A stretch of DNA of 64,000 nt, from contig JAUNCS010000002.1 of the NCBI GenBank assembly GCA_030526485.1, forward strand, positions 1-64,000. Reading direction: 5' to 3'. The DNA is from Erysipelotrichaceae bacterium (GTDB lineage: Bacteria; Bacillota_I; Bacilli_A; Erysipelotrichales; Erysipelotrichaceae). Below, piece by piece: positions 50,271-58,916 of this stretch; position 1 is the stretch's first letter; each line of letters starts with the position of its first letter. The notes under the pieces were generated by a model. It saw only the letters and a list, made by a program, of their open reading frames with translations. It was not told the DNA's origin and made no database searches. Position numbers and translations under genes: made by a program.

Positions 50271-51863
50271 ATGCGTTTCCTACAACAAGCCAGCAGTGAA
50301 TCAGTTTCAAGAGGATTCGGTTATTATGAAGATAATCGTGTTTCTGATATTGAACAAACTGACAAAATTATTTATTCTGCTACCGTAATTGGGAGTGGTA
50401 ATAAGGTCTATGAAGTGGATATCAATTTAGATAAGCCAAGAACTTCTTTATGTACATGCCCATACGCCAGTGGCTCTTATATCATATGCAAACATATGGT
50501 AGCAACATATTTTAAACTTTTTGAAGATCAGGCTGAGGACTTTAAAGCCAGCCGTTATTCACGTACTTATCTTTGTTATGAAGATGATGAAGATGATTAT
50601 TACGAAGATAGAGATTATTATGATGATTATTATTCAGACTATTCTCCAAATCGTGAAATTCCGGAAATCTACGATCAGTTACTTGATAATTATGTAAACA
50701 ATTTAGATAAAAAAGAATTGATTGGACTGGCTAAGAAAAGATTAAATTCTGATCCGGATGATAAATTCAAAGCTTATCTACGTACCGAATATAACAGATA
50801 TAAAGAAAAATATGGTCTTGATTATAAAACTTTTAAGACTGTAGAAAATGAGATTGATCATCTTAAAAACAATACTGATTTTAATTATGAACATTTCAAT
50901 AAATCTTTCTTTTCCAAGGAACTAAAAAAAGATATTTTAAAGATTCTGGCTAAGAAAAATGAATTCTCTACCAAAATACTAAAAGAACTTAGAAGTCCGT
51001 TTTTAGCTGCCTATGATGATTATGACTGGATTATTGAAAATGTTGTTCCACTTCTAAGTGAAAAAGAAAAAGAAACATTAAAACTTGCGATTGAAGATTT
51101 ATTTGCTGCCTTAAGATATTACAGATTTAATGCCTATTATCCTAAATGTAATTTGTTAATCAATATTTATAAATTAAGTAACTTTACGCTGGAGGAAACT
51201 CTTTCATCTTTATTAGATAAATGTAAATATGACGAATATCTTAAATACGTAATAGAAGACTGCGATGATAAAAACGCACTATTAAAACTTCTTATTCAGA
51301 AGTTGGAAGACAAGGAATACCCCGTATACAAAAAAGGTGTCTCTAGCATCTTTCTGTATATTGCTGGGACAGACTTATACAAATATTCATATCTTCTAGA
51401 ATATGTCGATTATTATGATTTCCTGTTAAACCACGACGATAAATCCTACAAACACTTAGTTGATAAGTCTTCTAAAATGTTACAAAAACTAAAAGATGAA
51501 AATCTGGATAATGAACACGCCTTAGTTATTTATTCTGTAACTGATGATGTGGATAATCTTTATAAACTGGTTTCGAGCCTTAATAAGCGCTATCTCTACG
51601 ACAAATATCTTTTACAGTTAAAGGATAAATACAGCGAGGAATTATATAACTATTACTATGACTATTCTTTGGATTTATTGGAAAAATCAGAAGGTACAGA
51701 AAACTATAAATACGTTGTAGATGTTGCTAAGAAAGTTAAAAAACTGGATGGTGACAAAGTCTACATAAAACGTTTTGTGAACGATCTTTACAACAGTAAA
51801 TTTGCAAAACGTCGTACACTTTTTGAAAGAATCCGAAAAGAATGCAATCTAAAAAGCAGATAA
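50271..51863 (+). CDS. SWIM zinc finger protein
   Basis: A 530-residue protein. The N-terminal SWIM finger is CTCPYASGSYIICKHMVATYF, shortened here to CTC...CKH, with the CxCxnCxH zinc ligands at about residues 63-79; SWIM domains bind DNA or proteins. A Tyr/Asp/Glu-rich acidic stretch follows (about 105-135), then long helical repeats to the C-terminus. No nuclease or helicase motif is present. AGAGGT precedes the ATG. The divergent gene encodes an AlbA-type regulator. In other Firmicutes SWIM proteins can adjoin Snf2 helicases, but none is seen here. Confidence 0.82.
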   Translation: MRFLQQASSESVSRGFGYYEDNRVSDIEQTDKIIYSATVIGSGNKVYEVDINLDKPRTSLCTCPYASGSYIICKHMVATYFKLFEDQAEDFKASRYSRTYLCYEDDEDDYYEDRDYYDDYYSDYSPNREIPEIYDQLLDNYVNNLDKKELIGLAKKRLNSDPDDKFKAYLRTEYNRYKEKYGLDYKTFKTVENEIDHLKNNTDFNYEHFNKSFFSKELKKDILKILAKKNEFSTKILKELRSPFLAAYDDYDWIIENVVPLLSEKEKETLKLAIEDLFAALRYYRFNAYYPKCNLLINIYKLSNFTLEETLSSLLDKCKYDEYLKYVIEDCDDKNALLKLLIQKLEDKEYPVYKKGVSSIFLYIAGTDLYKYSYLLEYVDYYDFLLNHDDKSYKHLVDKSSKMLQKLKDENLDNEHALVIYSVTDDVDNLYKLVSSLNKRYLYDKYLLQLKDKYSEELYNYYYDYSLDLLEKSEGTENYKYVVDVAKKVKKLDGDKVYIKRFVNDLYNSKFAKRRTLFERIRKECNLKSR

Positions 51864-51885
51864 GATTTTACTTATCTGCTTTTCT
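51854..51885. terminator. Bidirectional terminator shared by the SWIM gene and msrA
   Basis: An 11-bp stem, AAGCAGATAAG (51854-51864) with CTTATCTGCTT (51871-51881). The SWIM stop codon lies in one arm and the msrA stop codon in the loop. Confidence 0.88.
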
Positions 51886-52362
51886 TCCTGATTCAATTAA
51901 TTCTTTTTCAAAGTCTTCTGGATTCTTTAAGTAATAATCCTGGTGATAGTCTTCAGCTTCATAGAAAGACTTATAAGGTTCAATTGCGATATATGTTTTC
52001 TTGGAAGATTCTACTTCCAGTTTCTTAATCTTTTCTTCAGCTATATTTTTCTCAATTTCATTTTGATAATAAATAGCCAATGTATAAGAGAAGCCTCGAT
52101 CGATGAATTGACCACCCTCATCAAAGGGATCAACATTACACAAAAAGATATCAACTAATTTATCATAAGAAACTACTTCATCATCATAATAAATAGCGAT
52201 AGTTTCTCTGTGTCCTGTTCTTTGTTTCTTGACATCTTCATAAGTAGGATTTACTTCATTGCCACCTGAATAACCACAGACAACTTTTTCAGCTTTATAC
52301 ATTTTGAATATTGGCGTGATGCACCAGAAACAGCCACCCGCAAAATATGCAATCTTTTTCAT
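51868..52362 (-). CDS. msrA: Peptide methionine sulfoxide reductase MsrA
   Basis: Reduces S-form methionine sulfoxide in proteins. The 164 residues carry the catalytic GGCFWC motif (Cys12) and the YEDVKKQRTGHRE segment. There is no fused MsrB domain. TATAAT (52370-52375) ends 7 bases before the ATG with no Shine-Dalgarno sequence, a leaderless candidate. The promoter is divergent from the NiCo-riboswitch promoter of the CDF gene. Confidence 0.95.
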   Translation of the reverse strand: MKKIAYFAGGCFWCITPIFKMYKAEKVVCGYSGGNEVNPTYEDVKKQRTGHRETIAIYYDDEVVSYDKLVDIFLCNVDPFDEGGQFIDRGFSYTLAIYYQNEIEKNIAEEKIKKLEVESSKKTYIAIEPYKSFYEAEDYHQDYYLKNPEDFEKELIESGRKADK

Positions 52363-52369
52363 AATTTAA

Positions 52370-52375
52370 ATTATA
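52370..52375 (-). promoter_or_regulatory. Candidate -10 box for leaderless msrA
   Basis: The minus strand reads TATAAT, seven bases, ATG. Confidence 0.5.
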
Positions 52376-52386
52376 ATCAAATTTAT

Positions 52387-52414
52387 TTGACAGAATATTC
52401 TCATTTGGTATTAT
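52387..52414 (+). promoter_or_regulatory. Promoter of the NiCo riboswitch-CDF gene
   Basis: Perfect TTGACA (52387-52392), 16-bp spacer and TATTAT (52409-52414) with TG upstream. Confidence 0.82.
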
Positions 52415-52450
52415 TAGAATAATCTTTGCACTGCATATATGCTACAGTAC

Positions 52451-52536
52451 AAACTGATCAGGCCTTTTGGAGCCGGGTTACATTAGTAACAGTGGATTTT
52501 CACCCCACGGGACAGATAACTGTTTTGTGGGGTTTT
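52451..52536 (+). promoter_or_regulatory. NiCo (czcD) riboswitch with terminator
   Basis: The conserved blocks ACTGATCAGGCC, GGAGCCGGGTTAC, AACAGTGG and CACGGGACAGATAACTG match the NiCo/czcD RNA, in which Co2+ and Ni2+ bind cooperatively and turn on expression. The 3' part of the aptamer is also one arm of the terminator: CCCCAC (52503-52508) pairs with GTGGGG (52527-52532) before TTTT. The resemblance to the Erysipelotrichaceae example used for structure work is close. Confidence 0.88.
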
Positions 52537-52568
52537 ATATTACCCCTGGCAAAGTAAAAGGAGTAATT

Positions 52569-53447
52569 ATGAAAAATCAATCATTTGAAAAAGTAGCTGT
52601 AAAAGTCTCGCTTATTTCTATCATTGGCAACTTCGTCTTATCAGGCCTTAAACTGTTAGCAGGTTTTCTTGCACATTCAGGCGCTATGATTTCCGATGCG
52701 GTACATTCAGCTAGTGATGTCTTTAGCTCTATTGTTGTCTTAATCGGTATTAAATTATCTAGTAAAGACTCTGATAAGGAACATCCATATGGCCATGACC
52801 GCTTAGAGTGTGTAGCCGCTATTGTCTTGGCGATTATGTTACTGGTAACTGGCTTATTTATAGGCCATGGGGCTATTGAAAAACTGTCATCTGGCAATCT
52901 TAACAACTTAGAAGTTCCTGGTGCTCTGGCTCTTGTAGCTGCCATAGTATCAATCGCTTGCAAAGAAGCAATGTACTGGTATACAAGATTCTATGCCAAG
53001 GCCTATGACTCTAATGCCCTAATGGCTGATGCCTGGCACCATCGTTCTGATGCCCTGTCTTCTATTGGTGCCTTAATTGGTATCTATGGGGCACGTAAGG
53101 GTTATGCGTGGCTGGATGCTGCTGCATCACTTGTAATCTGTTTATTTATCGCCAAAGCTGCTTATGATATCTTTGTGGACGCCATTGAAAAGATGGTTGA
53201 CCATTCATTAAGTGCTGAAGAAGAAAATAAGATTAAAGAATGTGTGCTTAAAAATAGCGATGTGAAAGGTTTGGGAGAACTTACTACCAGAGAATTTGGT
53301 AATAAGGCCTATGTCGATATTGAAATACTGCTGGATGGAAGTCTTTCCTTAAAACAGAGTCATCTGATCAGAGAAACCATTCATGAAGATATTGAAAAAG
53401 TATTTCCTAAAATTAAACACATAAATATTCACATTCGACCATTTTAA
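52569..53447 (+). CDS. Cation diffusion facilitator (CDF) family metal exporter
   Basis: A 292-residue membrane protein with six helices that exports divalent metals in exchange for protons. The metal-site motifs are HSASDVFSS in helix 2 and the HHRSD motif (DAWHHRSDALSS) in helix 5, and the C-terminal cytoplasmic domain (TREFGNKAYVDIEILLDG, HINIHIRPF) is present. The ATG at 52569 is chosen because GGAG precedes it and because a longer frame upstream crosses the riboswitch. Control by a NiCo riboswitch points to Co2+/Ni2+ export. Confidence 0.95.
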   Translation: MKNQSFEKVAVKVSLISIIGNFVLSGLKLLAGFLAHSGAMISDAVHSASDVFSSIVVLIGIKLSSKDSDKEHPYGHDRLECVAAIVLAIMLLVTGLFIGHGAIEKLSSGNLNNLEVPGALALVAAIVSIACKEAMYWYTRFYAKAYDSNALMADAWHHRSDALSSIGALIGIYGARKGYAWLDAAASLVICLFIAKAAYDIFVDAIEKMVDHSLSAEEENKIKECVLKNSDVKGLGELTTREFGNKAYVDIEILLDGSLSLKQSHLIRETIHEDIEKVFPKIKHINIHIRPF

Positions 53448-53486
53448 AAATAGAGAGATTGAATTATTCAATCTCTCTATTTCTTT
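53448..53486. terminator. Bidirectional terminator shared by the CDF and metI genes
   Basis: A 16-bp perfect stem, AAATAGAGAGATTGAA (53448-53463) with TTCAATCTCTCTATTT (53467-53482), with T-rich flanks on both strands. The metI stop codon is the loop. Confidence 0.9.
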
Positions 53487-54132
53487 TATCAAGCTTTCTA
53501 GCCAGTGTATTACCAGTGTACTGGAACAACTGTACGATAATTACGATGATGATTACGGTAGTAAACATAATCGCTGATTCATAACGGTAGTAACCATAAC
53601 GAATAGCGATATCACCAAGACCGCCACCACCAACAGTACCAGCCATGGCTGAATAACCAATGATAGTACCGATAGCGATAGTTGCACCAGTAATCAAAGA
53701 AATTCTAGATTCGCCAATTAAAACCTTAATGATGATAGTTAGAGTTGGAGCACCCATTGATTGAGCCGCTTCAATAACGCCATGGTCAACTTCTTTTAAA
53801 GAAGATTCAACCATTCTGCCAATAAAAGGGATAGCAGAAACGGTTAATGGCACAATAGTTGCGATAGTACCATATGACTTACCAACCAGCATCTTAGTAA
53901 ATGGGATGATTAGAATCAATAAGATAATGAATGGAATAGAACGGCCGATGTTTACAATAACATCCAGTATTCTATAAACTGTTGCATTTGGTTTAATACC
54001 ATTCTTATCAGTAACGGTTAAAGCTACACCTAGTGGTAAACCAAAGACATATCCCAAAGCTGTAGAAGCCAGCACCATTAATAGTGTTTCGCCAATACCG
54101 CGGATAATTAAACCTACCATTGCACTACTCAT
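53464..54132 (-). CDS. metI: Methionine ABC transporter permease MetI
   Basis: A 222-residue permease with five membrane helices. The cytoplasmic EAA loop (EAAQSMGAPTLTIIIKVLIGES) contacts MetN. Order metQ-metN-metI on one transcript is a common arrangement. The start overlaps metN by 8 bases. Confidence 0.94.
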   Translation of the reverse strand: MSSAMVGLIIRGIGETLLMVLASTALGYVFGLPLGVALTVTDKNGIKPNATVYRILDVIVNIGRSIPFIILLILIIPFTKMLVGKSYGTIATIVPLTVSAIPFIGRMVESSLKEVDHGVIEAAQSMGAPTLTIIIKVLIGESRISLITGATIAIGTIIGYSAMAGTVGGGGLGDIAIRYGYYRYESAIMFTTVIIIVIIVQLFQYTGNTLARKLDKRNREIE

Positions 54133-55150
54133 GTACTACTTCCTCCACTGTTACTTCTGCTTTCTTTTGCAGATAAGCAATCATCTTATTTGCCTTATCT
54201 TCATCATCTGGAAGTCTTAGCAACATCTGGCCATTACTCTTACCATTTAAGTCAGTGATTTCTGACTGTAAGATTGATACCGGTGTCTTAAATTCCAGAA
54301 TCATATTGCCAACAATTGGTTCACCTGCTGCTACTTCTGAGAAAGTAACTCTGACAAGCTTACCATTACTCATTTCCTTGACTGTCTTAGATGCTGAGAA
54401 GATCAAACGCTTAGCGGCACTAGTCTTAGGATGTCTGAACAGTTCTTCAACATTATTCTGTTCAACCAGCTTACCATTTTCCAGAACAATACACTGATCA
54501 CAGATTTCCTGAATAACTGACATTTCATGAGTGATTACAACAACAGTAATGTTGTATTTACGATTGATATCCTTAATCAGATTTAAGATAGACTTGGTAG
54601 TTTCCGGGTCTAGTGCTGAAGTAGCTTCATCACATAATAGAATTTCAGGATTAGAAGCCAGGACTCTTGCGATAGCTACTCTTTGTTTCTGACCACCTGA
54701 TAATTGTGCTGGGAAGGCATTAGCCTTAGCTTCCAGACCAACAATCTTTAAGTATTCTAAAGCTTTCTTTTTGGCCTCAGCCTTAGGCACGCCAGCAATT
54801 TCCATAGGGAACATGACATTCTTTACAACTGAAATCTGCATTAACAGATTAAAGTGCTGGAAAATCATACCAATCTTTCTTCTGGCCTGTCTTAAATCTT
54901 TTTCACTTAAAGACATTAAATCCTGGCCCTGTACAACTACTGAACCAGAACTAGGCTTTTCCAGTAAGTTTAAACATCTAACCAGTGTAGACTTACCAGC
55001 GCCTGATAAACCGATGATTCCAAATATTTCGCCCTTGTTTATGTTGAAAGATACATCATTAACAGCGTGTAAAACACCATCATCTGTATCGAACGACTTA
55101 ACAAGATTTTTTACTTGAATAATAGGTTCCATATTTTCCTCCTTCGACAA
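54125..55150 (-). CDS. metN: Methionine ABC transporter ATP-binding protein MetN
   Basis: A 341-residue ATPase. Walker A GLSGAGKST, signature LSGGQKQR and Walker B EILLCDEAT are intact, and the C-terminal NIL (ACT-like) domain, which senses methionine and inhibits uptake in E. coli, is present from about residue 260. GAAGGAGG precedes the ATG. A hairpin (55153-55176) lies between metQ and metN. Confidence 0.95.
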   Translation of the reverse strand: MSKEENMEPIIQVKNLVKSFDTDDGVLHAVNDVSFNINKGEIFGIIGLSGAGKSTLVRCLNLLEKPSSGSVVVQGQDLMSLSEKDLRQARRKIGMIFQHFNLLMQISVVKNVMFPMEIAGVPKAEAKKKALEYLKIVGLEAKANAFPAQLSGGQKQRVAIARVLASNPEILLCDEATSALDPETTKSILNLIKDINRKYNITVVVITHEMSVIQEICDQCIVLENGKLVEQNNVEELFRHPKTSAAKRLIFSASKTVKEMSNGKLVRVTFSEVAAGEPIVGNMILEFKTPVSILQSEITDLNGKSNGQMLLRLPDDEDKANKMIAYLQKKAEVTVEEVVHE

Positions 55151-55152
55151 CG

Positions 55153-55176
55153 AAATCCACTCAAGCGAGTGGATTT
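55153..55176 (-). other. Hairpin between metQ and metN
   Basis: A 10-bp stem, AAATCCACTC (55153-55162) with GAGTGGATTT (55167-55176), followed on the minus strand by a weak T-rich stretch. It may stop part of the transcription or protect metQ mRNA, raising MetQ relative to MetN and MetI. Confidence 0.6.
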
Positions 55177-55201
55177 GATATTAGCTTAATTATTGTAATT
55201 A

Positions 55202-56029
55202 TTATTTAACAAATGGGATTACTGAACCATCATATGTTTCATTGATGAAATCTACGATAGCCTGTGACTGTAATACATCGCATAGAGCCTTAACGCCTTC
55301 GTTATTTTCGTTACCAGCCTTAACAGAGATTACGTTTACATATGTTTCAGCAGCATTTGAAGTAGATGTTTCATAAGCGATTGAATCCTTCGCAACACTT
55401 AAGCCAGCAGCTAATGCATAGTTACCATTTAAGACAACAACTGCAGCCTGATCTCTTAATCTAGAAATCTGAGCAGCTTCAACTTCCTTAATAACAACCT
55501 TAGCACCTGTTGGAGTAGCATCTAATGCAGTTACAAGTGAGAATACATCAGTACCTTCTGGTAGAGTGATGATGCCATTATCCTGAAGAAGTAATAATGC
55601 ACGAGTTTCGTTTGTACCATCATTTGGAACTAAGATTTCATCACCATCCTGTAAATCAGCTAAAGAAGCTCTTGTACCAGGATAGATACCATAAGGTTCA
55701 TAGTGGATACCAGCAACAACTGTCTGAGTAGTACCCTTTTCAGCATTGTAGTTATTTAGATATGGAGTATGAGCGAAGTAGTTGCAATCGATATCACCTG
55801 ATTCAACAACTTCAATTGGCTGTACGTAATCTTCGAATTCCTTAACTTCAAGAGTCCAACCCTGTTCCTTAAGAATTTCGCCAGCCTTTTCAAGAATTAC
55901 TGCATGAGGTACTGGAGAAGCAGCAACTGTGATTTTCTTTTCATCAGTCTTTGTTTCACCCTTAGATCCACAAGCAGTTAAGCCTACTACTAATAAGCAA
56001 GCAAATAAAATTGATAATAATTTTTTCAT
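55202..56029 (-). CDS. metQ: Methionine-binding lipoprotein MetQ
   Basis: A 275-residue substrate-binding lipoprotein of the NlpA/MetQ family with lipobox LTAC (Cys20). Family segments DCNYFAHTPYLN, DGTNETRALLLLQ and the VVLNGNYALAAGL motif are present. AAGGAAGG precedes the ATG. The upstream gap (56030-56141) shows no S-box or T-box; a weak TTGTAC/TAACAT promoter and an AT-rich hairpin (about 56113-56136) ending the MATE transcript are all that I see. Confidence 0.95.
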   Translation of the reverse strand: MKKLLSILFACLLVVGLTACGSKGETKTDEKKITVAASPVPHAVILEKAGEILKEQGWTLEVKEFEDYVQPIEVVESGDIDCNYFAHTPYLNNYNAEKGTTQTVVAGIHYEPYGIYPGTRASLADLQDGDEILVPNDGTNETRALLLLQDNGIITLPEGTDVFSLVTALDATPTGAKVVIKEVEAAQISRLRDQAAVVVLNGNYALAAGLSVAKDSIAYETSTSNAAETYVNVISVKAGNENNEGVKALCDVLQSQAIVDFINETYDGSVIPFVK

Positions 56030-56141
56030 AACATTTACCTTCCTTTTTAAATGTCTTCCTTTGACACTTCTTATGTTACAGGGGTAAATGATATTTGTAC
56101 AATTGATAATAAATATAGTTAGTTATAAATATTTTTTATAA

Positions 56142-57470
56142 CTACAACTTACGATAAACTGTCAGATACATCGTGATAAAACAAGCAAGACCACCAATCA
56201 CATTAGATATTGGTTCAGCCACAAAGACGCCGGCTACTCCCATTTTCATTGGTAACAGTATCGTTAAAGGTACAACGATGAAGGCTTTTCTTAATAAAGA
56301 AAAGAAAACTGCCTTCTTGGAATACTTAAGAGCCTGGAAAGTTGTCTGTCCAGCAAACTGAAAGGCCATAAAGACAAAGCCAAAGAAGTAGATCTTTACC
56401 ATCCTGCTTCCAGCTTCCAATAGAGAACTATCGTTATTAAATATTGAAATAAGGAAATCTGACTTATAGAAAACAAAGATCCAAGCCAGCAACGTATAAA
56501 CAAAACCAATAAAAGCAGTAAATCTGATTCCTTCTTTGACGCGGTCACTTCGCTTAGCTCCATAGTTATAACTGATAACCGGTTGCGCACCATTGGTAAT
56601 GCCAGAAACCGGCAGTTCCAGTATTGAACGGATAGAAGAAATAACCGTCATGATACCAATATATAAGTCGCCACCATAGAATTTCAAAGTCTTATTGCAG
56701 GCAATCTGCACAAAGAAGTTGGTGCAGGACATAATGAAACCCGCAAAACCAATACTGATTATTTCTTTTACTAAAGATAGTTCAATCTGCATATTTTCTT
56801 TCTTAATTCTTAACTGAGACTTAAAGAAAAGAAAATGCATAACCCAGACAAAGGATACAAACTGAGCAATTAGGGTTGCGATAGCTGCACCCTTTACACC
56901 CATATTCAGTACAAAGATAAATAATGGATCAAGTATCAGATTGATAATGGCACCAATCATCGTTGTCAGCATGCCCACCTTAGGATAGCCCTGGGCATTT
57001 ATTAAGCCGTTTAAACCCACCGACAACATAATAAAAGTAGTTCCAAATAGATAAATACTTAAGTACTGATTGCCATAAATATAGGACTCAGGGCTGGCAC
57101 CAAAGGCATATAAAATATCTTTCTTAAAGATAAATGAGAAGACAAACAGAATAAAAGAGCTCAATAATAAAAGACTAAAGGTATTACCCAGTATCTTTTC
57201 AGCCCTTTTGTCATCACCTTCACCCCTGGCAATTGCGAATAAGGGAGCTGCACCTGTTCCAAATAATGATGTAAAGGCCTGAACTAAAGTGACTAAAGGA
57301 AAGACTAAACCAATACCGGTTAGAGCCATAGTACTGGCATTGTTTAAATGACCGATATAGATTCTGTCGACAACGTTATATAAAAGTTGTACCAGACCAG
57401 CAATCATTAAAGGAATTGCCTGGTTAATGATATTAGTCGATACTTTTCCCTTTGTATAATTTCCATTCAT
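56142..57470 (-). CDS. MATE family efflux transporter
   Basis: A 442-residue, 12-helix multidrug/toxin exporter of the DinF/NorM type (start NQAIPLMIAGLVQLLYNVVDRIYIGHL is the family's first helix pair; later PVISYNYGAKRSDR). The substrate is unknown. TATAAT (57478-57483) ends 7 bases before the ATG and there is no Shine-Dalgarno sequence. The upstream lipoprotein terminator sits directly before that box. Confidence 0.93.
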   Translation of the reverse strand: MNGNYTKGKVSTNIINQAIPLMIAGLVQLLYNVVDRIYIGHLNNASTMALTGIGLVFPLVTLVQAFTSLFGTGAAPLFAIARGEGDDKRAEKILGNTFSLLLLSSFILFVFSFIFKKDILYAFGASPESYIYGNQYLSIYLFGTTFIMLSVGLNGLINAQGYPKVGMLTTMIGAIINLILDPLFIFVLNMGVKGAAIATLIAQFVSFVWVMHFLFFKSQLRIKKENMQIELSLVKEIISIGFAGFIMSCTNFFVQIACNKTLKFYGGDLYIGIMTVISSIRSILELPVSGITNGAQPVISYNYGAKRSDRVKEGIRFTAFIGFVYTLLAWIFVFYKSDFLISIFNNDSSLLEAGSRMVKIYFFGFVFMAFQFAGQTTFQALKYSKKAVFFSLLRKAFIVVPLTILLPMKMGVAGVFVAEPISNVIGGLACFITMYLTVYRKL

Positions 57471-57477
57471 ATTCTAG

Positions 57478-57483
57478 ATTATA
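57478..57483 (-). promoter_or_regulatory. Candidate -10 box for leaderless MATE gene
   Basis: The minus strand reads TATAAT, seven bases, ATG, shortly after the tail of the lipoprotein gene's terminator. Confidence 0.55.
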
Positions 57484-57489
57484 AAGCTA

Positions 57490-57516
57490 AAAGAAAAGTT
57501 GGCCTTAACCAACTTA
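57490..57516 (-). terminator. Intrinsic terminator of the nucleoside hydrolase-lipoprotein operon
   Basis: AAGTTGG (57496-57502) with CCAACTT (57509-57515) and a T-rich tail on the minus strand; it overlaps the stop codon. Confidence 0.82.
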
Positions 57517-57954
57517 ATCATTTGCGTAATTATAATGAATTTCTATACGATCCACCCTATCAGTATTATCATCCAGTAAATCACCATAGATAACGACATA
57601 GTTTTCTCTATTCTTTACTACCTTAGAAATAAGACAGGCTGTACCATTCTTTTCAATCAGTTCACCCTTAAAATGTTCACAGGTATTCTTAATGCCATTT
57701 CTTAAATCATAGCCATCAAGAGAAACATAATCCGATACATCACTTAAGTAGAATTCCAGATCACTTAAATAAGTGTTTTCTTTTTCATCGGTATAATAGT
57801 TTACTTCTTCCACCTTGATACCTTCATCCAAAGAAGAATCATAGCCAACTGTCACATCGATGCCATTGACATTTACTCGATATAAATCTTCTTTTTTGAC
57901 CTTGCTTGAACAGCCACTCAAGAGCAATAATCCGATAAGTAATAACTTTCTCAT
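57514..57954 (-). CDS. Small lipoprotein of unknown function
   Basis: A 146-residue lipoprotein with lipobox LSGC (Cys15). The mature part is acidic with a beta-rich pattern; no family recognised. It overlaps the nucleoside hydrolase gene by four bases, so the two are made together. Confidence 0.75.
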   Translation of the reverse strand: MRKLLLIGLLLLSGCSSKVKKEDLYRVNVNGIDVTVGYDSSLDEGIKVEEVNYYTDEKENTYLSDLEFYLSDVSDYVSLDGYDLRNGIKNTCEHFKGELIEKNGTACLISKVVKNRENYVVIYGDLLDDNTDRVDRIEIHYNYAND

Positions 57955-58850
57955 CGATATACTTCCAGCATTCCTTTCATCATCTTATAGTAGCCATCTA
58001 AATTAACTGCTGTTGCCACACGGGTATTTGGTGTCTTGCTGTTAAAGTCGCAAACAGTCTGACCATTTCTTTCTTCACCATTTAATTCAATATAGACAAA
58101 GGCATCTTCAAAAGTCAGATAGTCTTCAATCATTGAACCGATAGCTACCGCATCATGCATAGCTTCGCCATTTCTAAAATCGATCAGTTTCTGCATAACT
58201 TCTCTGATATATGGATTAGAACCCTCAGAAATCACATCAAAGACTTCTCTTGGCATAACTGACTTTAAAGTAACATTTAGGCCAATCATATCGATAGGAA
58301 TACCACTCTTAAATAAGATGTTTGCTGCCTTATAGTCGTGATAGATATTAGCCTCAGCATATGGTGTGATATTACCCTTATCAGTAGAACCACCCATCAT
58401 CACGATCTTCTTAATCATCTTAGTGATATCAGGATACTTTAATATTGCCTTGGCAACATTAGTTGTAGGACCAACAGTAACCAGAATCAGTTCACCATTA
58501 CATTCCTTGGCTACTTCATAAATCTTGTCGCAGGCCTTTAAGTCAATCGCCTTTTTGTCAGTGTGTGGGATTTCAACATTGCCCAGACCATTTAAGCCAT
58601 GGAAGGCTACACCCGGTTCACCAAATTCTTCTTCCAGATAAGAAGTCTCACCTGCTGCTACTGGCACATCATCTCTTTTACATAAATGCAGGATGTCCAG
58701 GGCATTTCTGGTAGTTACCTCAGTAGCGTTATTGCCACCAATTGTTGTGACAGCTTTCAAATCAAAAATATCACTATAGGCTGCCCCAATAGCGATACAG
58801 AAAAAATCATCTACACCTGGATCGGTGTCAATTATAATTGGATATCTCAT
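57951..58850 (-). CDS. Nucleoside hydrolase (inosine-uridine preferring family)
   Basis: Cleaves the N-glycosidic bond of ribonucleosides. The N-terminal IDTDPGVDD motif binds the calcium ion, and the AVTTIGGNN, ILVTVGPTTNVA, IVMMGG and EANIYHDYKAA segments are typical; the C-terminal catalytic-region histidine lies in AMHDAVAIG. At 299 residues from the ATG at 58850 it is of usual size. A longer reading from a TTG at 58877 lies upstream of the TACAAT box (58857-58862) that ends 6 bases before the chosen ATG, so the mRNA may be leaderless. Confidence 0.93.
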   Translation of the reverse strand: MRYPIIIDTDPGVDDFFCIAIGAAYSDIFDLKAVTTIGGNNATEVTTRNALDILHLCKRDDVPVAAGETSYLEEEFGEPGVAFHGLNGLGNVEIPHTDKKAIDLKACDKIYEVAKECNGELILVTVGPTTNVAKAILKYPDITKMIKKIVMMGGSTDKGNITPYAEANIYHDYKAANILFKSGIPIDMIGLNVTLKSVMPREVFDVISEGSNPYIREVMQKLIDFRNGEAMHDAVAIGSMIEDYLTFEDAFVYIELNGEERNGQTVCDFNSKTPNTRVATAVNLDGYYKMMKGMLEVYR

Positions 58851-58856
58851 ATTTTC

Positions 58857-58862
58857 ATTGTA
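58857..58862 (-). promoter_or_regulatory. Candidate -10 box for leaderless nucleoside hydrolase gene
   Basis: The minus strand reads TACAAT, six bases, ATG. One mismatch to the consensus; no Shine-Dalgarno sequence. Confidence 0.45.
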
Positions 58863-58916
58863 GATTATTTTAGCCAAAAATATATAATTACATCTGTATG
58901 AAACGGGAGAACTTGA

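Noticed and set aside
52467-52568. N-terminal extension of the CDF gene by 34 codons
   Set aside because: The extension is the NiCo riboswitch and terminator; GGAG precedes the ATG at 52569.
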